The notes under the pieces are model-generated. The model had not been told where the DNA came from. It did not search any database and saw nothing but the letters and a program-made list of their open reading frames with translations. A program made the translations under genes and the position numbers. This document shows, one piece after another, positions 1 to 8,782 of a stretch of DNA of 64,000 bases; within the stretch, counting starts at the first letter, position 1; each line of letters begins with the position of its first letter. The stretch lies in contig OZ005689.1 of the NCBI GenBank assembly GCA_963930775.1, positions 33,837,235 to 33,901,234 of the forward strand, given 5' to 3'. This DNA is from Cliona cf. orientalis (Eukaryota; Porifera; Demospongiae; Clionaida; Clionaidae).

Positions 1-97
1 TGCACTATACTAACTGGCACTCGATTGTACTATAGGATGCTGTTAGTAGTGTTCAGTCACATTTTCCCATGATTGTGACATCAAACATACTTGTGAA
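1..97. repeat. Dispersed repeat fragment, inverted copy at 21.9 kb
   Basis: The first 97 bases recur in inverse orientation at about 21910-22013 with a few substitutions; both contain TGCTGTTAGTAGTGTTCAGT and the motif GATTGTGACATCAAACATAC. Shorter related pieces (a G/A-rich start, then TACTTGTGAA plus an A-rich run) occur near 2210-2265 and 3228-3270. This looks like the edge of a dispersed element cut by the window boundary. No coding potential is visible. Confidence 0.7.
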
Positions 98-382
98 CAA
101 ATAAATAAATAAAAATAGTCCCAATCATCCCTCCCCTGGGCCGAATTGTATCACTCCCGTCCGGGCTGTAGGTGCTCATGATCAGATATCACGGCTGAAT
201 GGTTGTGTGAGGATGGCCAAGTATCGTTTGTGGCTGTGTTTACTATGCTCTGCAATATCTGTGGTCTCTCCGTGGTAATAATCAACCAAAATTTCTTTTA
301 TCTTGCTCTCATTGCTCTATAGCTTACATCCTGTGACATAATTATTTAGTCTCCTAGGCTACAATGCTGGAGCTCGAGCACT

Positions 383-950
383 GTACCAATGGTCCCTGTG
401 ATACAGAAATCTAACTGGCTATCGTAATGTCCACCAATGGTCCCACCTTTGGGCTGCGATACAGTAACTGGCTGCGGTAATGTTCACCAATGGTCCCCCC
501 TTGGGCTGTGATACAGTGTAACTGGCTATCGTAATGTCCACCAATGGTCTCCCCTTGGGCTGCAATACAGCAACTGGCTATATGTCGTGATGTCCACCAA
601 TGGTCCCCCCTTGGGCTGCAATACAGTAACTGGCTATCGTGATATCACCAATGGTCCCCCCCCTTGGGCTGTGATACAGTAACTGGCTATCGTGATGTGC
701 ACCAATGGTCCCCCCTTGGGCTGTGATATAGTAAGTGGCTGCGGTAGTGTCCACCAATGGTCCCCCCTTGGGCTGCAATACAGTAAGTGGCCATGGTAGT
801 GTCCACCAATGGTCCCCCCTTGGGCTGTGATACAGTAAGTAGCTGCGGTAGTGTTCACCAATGGTCCCCCCTTGGGCTGTGATACAGTAACTGGCCATGG
901 TAGTGTCCACCAATGGTCCCCCCTTGGGCTGCAATACAATAACTGGCTTT
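383..950. repeat. Minisatellite array 1, about 52-bp unit, about 10 copies
   Basis: The core CACCAATGGTCCCCCCTTGG recurs near 432, 486, 538, 596, 646, 700, 752, 804, 856 and 908, giving a unit of about 52 bp. Each unit continues with GGCTGTGATACAGTAACTGG and a variable GCGGTAGT or ATCGTGAT segment. The open frames on the minus strand here (rich in Q-P-K-G-G-P-L-V) are products of the repeat period and not genes. Confidence 0.95.
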
Positions 951-991
951 GTACCATGGTTGTAACATTCTGACCAATCAGATTGATTTAT

Positions 992-1049
992 AGGAGGTGT
1001 CTAAATAAAATAGACACCTCCTAGGAGGTGTCTATCTAGATAGACACCT
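992..1049. repeat. Two adjacent palindromes
   Basis: The arms AGGAGGTGTCTA (992-1003) and TAGACACCTCCT (1011-1022) form a hairpin. It is followed directly by a perfect 24-bp palindrome at 1026-1049 built from AGGTGTCTATCT and its complement. The same 12-bp word is therefore present four times in alternating orientation within 58 bp, between the two minisatellite arrays. Confidence 0.85.
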
Positions 1050-1532
1050 ACCTCTGAGGCTATGAAATTTTACATGATCATGCCTGCTAGGGTAGTTACA
1101 GCATCTTTTGTAGATGAAGTACAGAGCTCTAGTGCTATGCAGAGTACTGTATGCAGATGATTAGTGGGCAGGTCTTACTACGTTAATTGAATGGGTGGAG
1201 CGAATGATTGCCAAGTCAGCAATAGTAAAAACTGAGCTGCACTCTGACTACCTCGAGTTGAAATCAAGACAGCGATGACATGGCCGGCCTTTTGTACGCA
1301 GCGACGATAGTATTGTGGTTCTGAATGTCAAGGAAGAAGCTCGAGTTGGACAGAAAACGGCGTCGGCTCACTATGCATCGATGTCCAGCGTCGACTCGAT
1401 CGACGACGATGGTTTGAACTGTTGCTAGGTACGCGCTCGAGCCTTTTATGGCCGGAGCTGTAGTTGCTAGGCCATAGATACGTTGTCAAGACCACGTAGC
1501 CCATGGTACAAGTCGGTTACATCACTCGGTTC

Positions 1533-1596
1533 GGTCTCTACGCGATTTACACAGCCTCGGGCCTCCGGCCCTCGGTGTGTAAATCCCGTAGAGACC
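1533..1596. repeat. Long hairpin with 21-bp arms
   Basis: GGTCTCTACGCGATTTACAC plus A (1533-1553) pairs with 1576-1596 with a single mismatch. The 22-bp loop contains the GC-rich palindromic stretch CGGGCCTCCGGCCCTCG. It lies just before the second minisatellite array. A related GAGACC-containing sequence occurs around 15210-15510. Confidence 0.8.
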
Positions 1597-1617
1597 TCCA
1601 CCTCGTGATATAACCTA

Positions 1618-2152
1618 TACGTAGTGATGTCCACCAATGGTCCCCCCTTTGGGCTGCAATACAGTAAGTGGCTGCGGTAGTGTCCACCAATGGTCCCGCC
1701 TTGGGCTGTGATACAGTAAGTGGCTGCGGTAGTGTTCACCAATGGTCCCCCCTTGGGCTGTGATACAGTAACTGGCCATGGTAGTGTCCACCAATGGTCC
1801 CCCCTTGGGCTGCAATACAGTAACTGGCTGTAGTGATGTCCACCAATGGTCCCCCTTTGCGCTGCGATACAGTAAGTGGCTGCGGTAGTGTCCACCAATG
1901 GTCCCCCCTTGGGCTGTGATACAGTAAGTGGCTGTGGTAATGCTCACCAATGGTCCCCCCTTGGGCTGTGATACAGTAAGTGGCTGCGGTATTGTCCACC
2001 AATGGTTCCCCCTTGGGCTGCGATACAGTAACTGGCTATCGTGATGTCCACCAATGGTTCCCCCTTGGGTTGTGATACAGTGTAATTGGCTATCGTGATG
2101 TCCACCAATGTTCCCCCCTTGGGCTGTGATACAGTGTAACTGGCTGTGGTGC
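1618..2152. repeat. Minisatellite array 2, same 52-bp unit, about 10 copies
   Basis: The same unit as array 1 recurs near 1632, 1686, 1738, 1790, 1842, 1894, 1946, 1998, 2050 and 2106, in the same orientation. It is separated from array 1 by about 670 bp of non-array sequence that carries the palindromes. Copies differ by point changes such as CCCGCC or TTGGGTTG, so the array is diverged and not freshly homogenised. Confidence 0.95.
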
Positions 2153-2267
2153 AAGAGTAAAATTAATAATAAAGAGGGAAGGATGGCAATACTGTGAATA
2201 ATTCATGATTGTTACATCAAACCTAATAAGCTTACTTGTGAAAAAAAATAAAAACAGTTCCTTACAA

Positions 2268-2850
2268 TACCTACATTACCTACATTACCCTATAGTTATA
2301 ACAAATACTGTGATCCGATTGGTCACTCGAGGCCCGAGGCTGTAGCATCCCAAGCAAAGCAACGTAAAATAGTGGACCCTCCAACTGACCAATCAGATTC
2401 CTGACCTACATTACCCTACAATACCTTACAATACCTTACAATACCTACATTACCCTATGATTATTGTAACAAATACTGTGATCCAATTGGTCACTCAGAG
2501 GCCTGAGGCTGTAAAATAGTGGACCTCCAACTGACCAATCAGATTCCTGACCTACATTATCCTACAATACCTTACAATACCATACAATACCGTAGATCTG
2601 GAAATTTTCGTGTACAGAAACTATCGTATGATAAATTTTCGTGTAAAAATATTTTCGTAGGAACGACCCCTTACCGCATTAGCGTTAATAGTGCATACTA
2701 ATTTTCGTAAGATTAATTTTCGTAGCCGCCACCAACTACGAAAATATTTTTACAACGAAAATTTCCAGATTTACGGTATCTCATAATACCTACAATACCT
2801 ACATTACCCTATAGTTGTAACAAAATTGTAATCCAATTGGTCAGTTCGTG
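2268..2850. repeat. Duplicated blocks with CCAAT-rich sequence
   Basis: A block with ACAAATACTGTGATCC, then ATTGGTCACTC, then a GAGGCTGTA stretch and CTGACCAATCAGATTCCTGA occurs at about 2275-2405 and again at about 2446-2550. A third partial copy lies at about 2795-2850, and a related piece near 15175-15215. Between copies are short CCTACATTAC and CCTTACAATA tracts. The MITE at 2590-2776 is inserted within this tract. Confidence 0.7.
2590..2776. mobile_element. 187-bp MITE with CCGTA ends, TA duplication
   Basis: The ends CCGTAGATCTGGAAATTTTC and its near-perfect inverted complement at 2755-2776 form a TIR of about 22 bp. The element is flanked by TA at 2588-2589 and 2777-2778. Internally it carries several copies of AATTTTCGT in alternating orientation, so almost the whole element can fold back. 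There is no coding capacity. Elements with CCGTA ends and TA flanks also occur at 14124, 25580 and 29590. Confidence 0.85.
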
Positions 2851-2885
2851 CTGCTGCAGCTGGCATGCACGCTGTACTACATACG

Positions 2886-3221
2886 CAGGGGCGGATCCAG
2901 GGGGGGGGTCATGGGGGGCAGATGACCCCCCCTTCCAGGCCTGAATATCTTGTACCAGCTTGCTGTGCTTGGCTCAATAGCCAGCTTTGCCACCCTCCCT
3001 TCAACCAATGAACCTTGATCTGTCACAAAATATAGCTAAAAACCTGTTTGTACGATGAAAAAGTCGGGTTCCATTGACATCTCGGGCTGTTTGTCTCGTT
3101 CACGGCAACAACGTGGGCGTGGTCTTCACAAAAGTGGGCGTGGCCAAAAATTTCGCGCACGCTTTGCGCGCGATCATTTACTTTATGACCCCCCCTACTT
3201 GATGTCCTGGATCCGCCCCTG
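2886..3221. mobile_element. 336-bp non-autonomous hAT-like element, 5-bp TSD ATACG
   Basis: The element begins CAGGGGCGGATCCAGG and ends with CCTGGATCCGCCCCTG, a 16-bp inverted repeat of hAT type (CAGGG start). It is flanked by ATACG at 2881-2885 and 3222-3226. Subterminal G runs (2898-2906) and C runs (3189-3195) resemble those of the autonomous 2.6-kb hAT element at 53312-55922, which also has a 5-bp duplication. It carries no plausible transposase ORF. Confidence 0.85.
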
Positions 3222-3226
3222 ATACG

Positions 3227-4043
3227 TAATTTCGACAAGTGAAAAAAAAAGAAAAATATAGTCCCAATCATCCCTCCCCCCCGGGCCGAGGTGCCGCAGC
3301 TTCGGTGATCTGTTTGGGAGTGACACTGCAGACATTACCGCAGGCATACTTCCAGGGATGGGGGGTATTCAAGGGAGGAACCTGGGCGACCCCTAAGCCA
3401 TATATGCCCAGGACCATGTGCAGTACCTCCCAGAAAATGCTATTTATTGAGCTGGGACAGGGGGTAGCAAAACGCGTATGGTTTTCACGTTGGAATGTAC
3501 AGACCGTGACGTAATTAAATAAAAGCTATGAATATCATTAATTCTATACCGCGGCGCGCGCCAAAGTGTATCTCAGCAATGGAAAGAGCTATGGAGCTGG
3601 AACAACAACCAAAATGTAGCTCTTGAGCAGATGAAAGCAGCTACCATGGTCCTGAACATGTTTGACTATACCATGGTATACATACCAAGCTTCTTCAAAG
3701 ACAACCTTACATGTATGATTGTCACGTTTTAATATAATACTCAGACCAAAAAACGTATTTCAGTAACGGTAATAGTTATGGAGCTGGAACAAAGACCAAA
3801 ATGTAGCTCATAATCTAATGAAAATTATTTTTCAGACAATCAGTGTCCTTAATACCTGGAGGGCATTACTGTGAATAACTCATGCATATTATCCCATCAT
3901 TGTTACACTTTCAGTTATAATAATTATTATAGCTCTATAATTATATAGGCTTCAATAAGGTACTGATAACAGGTTATTGTGTTCAGATTCAAGCAGTGCA
4001 CACAACACAGTTGAGCTCCTTGTATCTACCATAATAATTATAA
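3227..4043. other. Non-coding interval with short repeats
   Basis: I see no supportable gene here. A sequence around 3588-3625 (GGAGCTGGAACAA, then ACCAAAATGTAGCTC) is repeated near 3779-3815. The stretch 3870-3915 resembles 2180-2225. The 91-codon frame at 3239-3514 lacks any recognisable domain. Confidence 0.5.
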
Positions 4044-4045
4044 TA

Positions 4046-4713
4046 TGTGACCGGATTTGGGAAAACCCTCCGTATGGGATCCGCGCGCGATTCGCGCAAT
4101 GCGTGTTCTTAGTAGCTCAGGTCGAAATTTGTCAAAGTCCAGATTTTGTCATATACATGTCAAACAACCCTTCTAACTGTTGCCGTCTTCTACGGAGGCT
4201 AGTGGTGCTATACATAGGCGAAATAAGCCTTCATTTTGACCCACCTAGTCGGCACAGCCACCGTACACGGAGCCCGTTGCTATGGGCGCTAATTAGAATT
4301 CTCTACCTAGATACAGCTAGATTCATCGATCTACTGTACGTTCGCTCACATTTTTAGCTTCTTAGGCATCTAAGAACAATCGGCTGTCGTTGTCAACAAC
4401 GAAATTCAACTCTTGCTCGATCTTTACGTTCATTTCGAACGGCTCCGCCCAGGTCCATTTAATTGATTTCCAGGTCACGCGTAGTATGTGGAAACACCAT
4501 ATACACGTGCATAGAGACACCTTTAGACCGTAATTTCTCGATTACTGGGGGTGTGGCGCGATCGCAACCAAAGCACTGTATCTCCACAACAAAGCGCGCG
4601 ATCGGCCTAAGACTTGAATGCGGGTTAGCTCTATGGTAGAGCTTATTAACCATGCATCAAACTCAATTTTCTGAAAAAATCCCATACAGAGGGTTTTCCC
4701 AAATCCGGTCACA
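4046..4713. mobile_element. Family A MITE, full-length copy 1 (668 bp)
   Basis: The element starts TGTGACCGGATTTGGGAAAA and ends with the inverted complement; TA flanks it at 4044-4045 and 4714-4715. The TIR continues as CCCTCCGTATGGG. The interior holds, on the minus strand, a conserved frame around 4500-4370 (W-A-E-P-F-E-M-N-V-K core), broken here by a stop. A tRNA-like word GGTTAGCTCTATGGTAGAGC lies at about 4623-4642. Other copies lie at 40065, 41550 (split), 50750, 53207 (split), 57532 and 63368. Confidence 0.9.
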
Positions 4714-4789
4714 TATACTTGCAAAATCTAGTGTGTTGATCAATAACTTCATAGCAACGCTTATTAGTCTGTTCTATAGATGTAACTAC

Positions 4790-5250
4790 TCTGGTGCAGT
4801 ACACATCCTGTTTAGTAGCTTTCTTGGTATCATTCGTACACCCCACATTTTCTAGGTGCCAAACGTGATCAGTACTTTCATTGTTGTGTCTATAGTCTTA
4901 ATCTAGAATGGTGTAAACAGTGGACATAGCATTTGGTGACTTCTCTGTGTGTGAGATTGAGCATTTTATGTGTACTTCCATGTTAATCGGTACAGTACAC
5001 ATCTAAATTAATGCTTTTTTTTTGTACACCGATACTTATTAGGTACCAAAACCAGATTAGTACCTTTGTTTATAGCTATATTCTAGAATAGTGTAAACAG
5101 TGGATATGGCATTGGTGACTTCCGTGTGAGGATAGGCATTTTGTGTGAACTTCATGTTAATCGGTACAGTACACATCTTGTAGCTTTTTTGGTCTCATAT
5201 ATACACCCCACACTTTCCTACGCACCAAAACCAGATCAGTACTTTTGTTC
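4790..5250. repeat. Degenerate tandem repeat, unit about 180 bp
   Basis: The phrase AATCGGTACAGTACACATC appears near 4986 and 5159, with a related GTGCAGTACACATCC near 4793. AGTGTAAACAGTGGA occurs near 4910 and 5091. The unit is about 175-190 bp and about two and a half copies are present, ending where the TA-flanked element begins at 5258. Confidence 0.75.
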
Positions 5251-5398
5251 TTGTGTCTGTGACCGTCCACGGGAAAAGGGGGTGTTAGGGAAAAATCAAT
5301 GTTTTGAGAAAACGGGTTTAAAATTCAAACTAAATTTCCTTTTCCTTTTCCTGCTTAAGAGCTTCCCTTGTATCCTTTTAACTAGGGATGCTATTGAA

Positions 5399-6126
5399 AG
5401 GGACAGGGCTGAAAGCCTTGAACTTTCACGAGGTGAACTTGGTCTAGTCATTCTAGCACAGCTTCGAGCATGCTGTACTGTGCAAGATCAGCCTTCTCTT
5501 CGCTCTACACACCATAAAAGAACAACGGATCAATGCATGACGAAGTACTATGGTCATGGCTTACAAATTCGTCGAAAAACTTTTATGTTTCTGCACCACG
5601 TGAGTCGCAAGCGACTATGCTCACGTGTACACAGCAATACGATGCATCTCACCACAAATGCTCTCATTGGAAGATAGTGTTCATATTACAACATTCATTA
5701 CCAATTATGCTAGAGCACACGCTATGCCATTACCTGGTTGTCTTGCAAGTCACAAGGATAAAGTGATGATTCTTCCTTCGGACGTCACTAAGGTCTTTGT
5801 TTATTCAAAGTATAAACAAGGGTGTGAGAGCTCCAATAAGTCTGCCATGGGTAGGAGTAAGTTCTATATCTGGCAGCACCAGTTGCCACACATATCGATT
5901 TGTACGCCATCTACCGACCTCTGTTTTACATGTCAACAAAACAACCTTTCAATACAGTAATCTTTCTGATGAAAAGGCAACCAGACTTGCCATAGCACAA
6001 GCGCATCTTTTACGTGCCAAGACAAAGCGCAATCACTACACGTAGATAGCCAAGTTGATACTGCTCAAAAAGCATGGACCTCATTCAAAGCAACTGGACA
6101 GTCTCCTAGGATTGCCCATTACTCGT
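5399..6126 (+). pseudogene. N-terminal half of a DDE-like transposase (DUF7869-type)
   Basis: Translating plus-strand frames gives consecutive segments that I recognise from sponge and cnidarian repeat proteins: a helical stretch ending in R-R-K-T-F-M-F-L-H, then T-T-N-A-L, then V-H-I-T-T-F-I-T-N-Y-A, then L-P-S-D-V-T-K and a Cys pair in T-D-L-C-F-T-C-Q-Q-N. The frame changes near 5630, 5830 and 5960, so the gene is decayed. It stops at H-Y-S (about 6121), exactly where the 6127-7297 element is inserted. Known relatives continue directly into the C-terminal half seen at 7302. The family name is from memory and the function as a transposase is an inference. Confidence 0.65.
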
Positions 6127-7297
6127 GCAGACTGTCCAACCTATTCAGCATGTCAAGTGGGACACCTTTAATAAACGTCGTGTGAAGTAATATGCATAAT
6201 ATCTTGCACTAATAACTATTATTATAATTATCATCTGATTCAAGCATTACTGTATCAGTGCCTCTGAGTCTAAGCTGCTCAGCTCTCCTGTCTTTCAGCA
6301 TAAATGTGGTAGGATAGTATGAGGAAAGGGACCTTATCGCGCATTTGCCGAACTTGCATATTCAAACGTTTATATCTCTGGAACCACAGCAGCTATTAAC
6401 TTCAAACCTGGCATGAATATTCTTCACTCATCCTGCCACACTTGCTACGAGTTGCGAGCCCCGCCCAGTTCCGGTGTGGGTGGGGTGTATGCGCGCGTCG
6501 ATCGCATTCGAAAATCGCCATTTTATGCCTTGCTTTGGCGGCTCACCGCTCGGGACAGGAGTCTTGCTGTAGCTTCTAACGTTGGATCTGTAAAGCAGAA
6601 GGCCCAAACTACCTACAAACCAAGTGGGAAGCTTGAGGCTCTCGAGACCTTGGAATGGTGAAAGTTTGAAAAGCGGTAAAAATCGTGTTTTGCCTGATAA
6701 GGTCCCTTTTCTCATATCCTATCACAAACATTCCCATTTTTTAGTATTTTTCATATGCATTCTCATAATTTTGTTAGTATTTAAAAAGAGCTCCATATAT
6801 GATGTAAGCTCATGTACTAAAGTTTGCCAGCTTTCAGTATTTTTGAAATTCTATCAGTATAATTTTATGGCCCGTCAGAATTCAGTAAAAATACTGACAA
6901 ATCCGTATACTTGGGCACTGCTAGCGCTGTATGAACCATGCAGAAGAAAAACACATTTGCTTGGATTTCCTTGCAGAAGGCTGCTCTGATGTTGTGGCAG
7001 AACGTTTAGGCGCCTGTCAACTATAGTCACATGGAAGGCTGGCGTCGGCACGGGGTCGCCACCTCCCCGTACAACACTGTTTGCCCCGCCTCATGAGTAT
7101 GAGCGAGTGCGAGCGCTAGCGTTGTCTCGCAAGCCACACCCTTCAATATCTTTCTTGTTTGATCGACAGTACTTATGAATCACAGCTGTGCCTAAAGCGG
7201 GATAAACTGCGTCCCAAACAAGGTTAGTGCGGGACGCGAGACAATTTTGCTGAAAGTGGGACCTTCCCGCTCAAAGTGGGACGGTTGGACAGTCTGC
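6127..7297. mobile_element. 1171-bp element with perfect 15-bp TIRs, TSD TCGT
   Basis: GCAGACTGTCCAACC at 6127-6141 is perfectly inverted at 7283-7297. TCGT flanks it at 6123-6126 and 7298-7301; CTCGT is an alternative 5-bp reading if the last base is assigned to the flank. Removing it rejoins the two halves of the DDE-like gene at H-Y-S / Y-D-L. Its own interior has no convincing ORF and is interrupted by the 422-bp MITE at 6305-6726. Near the right end are repeats of AAGTGGGAC. Confidence 0.8.
6305..6726. mobile_element. 422-bp MITE (family B), nested
   Basis: The left end TGTGGTAGGATAGTATGAG then AAAGGGACC and the inverted right end TGTGATAGGATATGAGAAAA form the TIR. The interior shares TTCTAACGTTGGAT and a CCGGTGTG segment with the copy at 51492-51871. 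The flanks are A-rich and the expected TA duplication is not clean. The long plus and minus frames here (6413-6661, 6428-6715) are not conserved between copies. Confidence 0.75.
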
Positions 7298-7301
7298 TCG
7301 T

Positions 7302-8210
7302 ATGACTTGCACAACAATTCATTATCCCTATGATTCACAACAGACAGGACCAGAGTACTTCAAAACAGCAAGAAAGTGTGCCTTTTTGGGGTCTGTAATG
7401 ACGGAAATAACAAACAAGTACTCTATCTCATTGACGAAGTGGAAAATCCTGGCAAAAGAGCTGATTGTGATTAATTTGGTCCATCACTACCTTGAAAACT
7501 ATACTGAAGGTGAAAAGTGTGTATACTTGCATGCCGACAATTGTGTCGGACAAAACAAAAATAATGCCACAATACAGTATCTACCTTGGAGAGTTCTCAC
7601 TGGACATCAAGACAGTATAGAACTTTCTTTTATCTTGGTAGGACATACCAAATTTTCGCCTGATCGTTACTTTGGTACATTCAAAAAGGCATTCCGTGTA
7701 TCAACATTACCAGAGATTGCAATGGTAGTTGAGAGAACGTCCACTAATACACCCCAGCTGATCAGAAACTCGAGTGGTACTGTATTAGTGCCCTTTTACC
7801 GATGGAGTGCTTACCTTGGAAAATTCTTTCGGACTATTGCCAGCATAATGTCTTACCACTGTTTCCGAACTTCATCCAATAAACCTGGAAAAATATGTGC
7901 ACACACTTTTTCTGATACAGAAGCAATTGAAATTGACTTGCTAAAGCCTGGTGTATCAACATCAGATCTACAGACATCCATGCCAAAAAAAATAACCATT
8001 TCAGCGTTGGATCTTACAAGACAATGGTATTTGTATGAGAACATTAGAATGCATTGTAAATCAACCCTTGCCGCAAACATAATATGTCCACTACCTTCTG
8101 CCCCAAAACCTTCCATTTCAAAATCATCAGCTCCATCTCTACATCCATCAGTTCCTTCTTCAAGCAGACAATCATCAACTCCAATTTCTACTCTACTGCT
8201 TCTGAGTTGA
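7302..8210 (+). pseudogene. C-terminal half of the DDE-like transposase (DUF7869-type)
   Basis: An open frame of 302 codons starts at H-Y-P-Y-D-S-Q-Q-T-G. It carries Y-L-H-A-D-N-C-V-G-Q-N-K-N-N near residue 83 and V-G-H-T-K-F-S-P-D-R-Y-F-G near residue 115. The spacing of acidic residues resembles an RNase H-like nuclease core, with D in H-A-D-N as a candidate catalytic residue. The tail is Ser/Pro-rich. The upstream join is out of frame by one base. It belongs with the N-terminal half at 5399-6126; the gene was disrupted by an insertion, and frameshifts followed or preceded it. Confidence 0.7.
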
Positions 8211-8782
8211 ATAGTGCAACACCTAAGTGGGATCCCTCAAACAATGGCACCGAGTTGCTCACCCGAAAGAGAAAGCATTCATATACCCTATGTAAGAAGC
8301 CTGGACACACAAAAAGGACTTTCCCTATCAAACAGTAGTTGGTTGTTAGGTATTCTTGCTCTCTGTTGAGTATTGTATCGAGATGTACTTTACATTAGAT
8401 ATAGGCTACTTCCTGTTTTACAGGATATGTACAGGAAATTGCATCATTGCTTATAATTAAATCTCTAATGCAGGCTTGGTAATAAAATTCATAATGACAT
8501 ACTTCCTATAGGATAAGGGGTGGCCTAGTGCAAAAAACTCAATTTTGATAAAATATCCCTAACACCCCCTTTTCCACATAATATTTATAATCATAATAGA
8601 GAGGGAGGGAGAGTATCCTACTACACTATACAACCCTTTTCGGGGTCATGACCTTTGTAATGATATTCACAAACGTGAGGTTTCACAGTTTACATTAGCG
8701 CGATTGCTGACTGACACGTGTGCAGCCATAGCAGATGCAGCATAAGCAATAACAAGAGTTTGTAGTCACGTAGCTAGCTATT

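Larger units (their letters stand above)
5258..8578 (+). mobile_element. TA-flanked element encoding a DDE-like protein (broken)
   Basis: The left end reads TGTGACCGTCCACGGGAAAA followed by GGGGGTGTTAGGGA. The right end, inverted, reads TGTGG then AAAAGGGGGTGTTAGGGA, so about 20 bp are shared although the right end lacks about 10 bases. TA follows at 8579-8580. Inside is one plus-strand protein in two pieces (5399-6126 and 7302-8210), separated by a 1171-bp inserted element. The outermost TIR word TGTGACCG plus GGGAAAA is shared with the family A MITEs, which suggests that this protein type could be their mobilising enzyme. Confidence 0.75.

Noticed and set aside
578-2154. Overlapping minus-strand ORFs of 88-179 codons with Q-P-K-G-G-P-L-V repeats
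   Set aside because: They are open only because the 52-bp minisatellite lacks stops in those frames. The peptides are direct translations of the repeat, with no start context or conservation.
4623-4642. A complete tRNA gene in the family A MITE
   Set aside because: Only a D-arm-like word is present. The B-box-like word is on the other strand and no acceptor or anticodon stem can be drawn.
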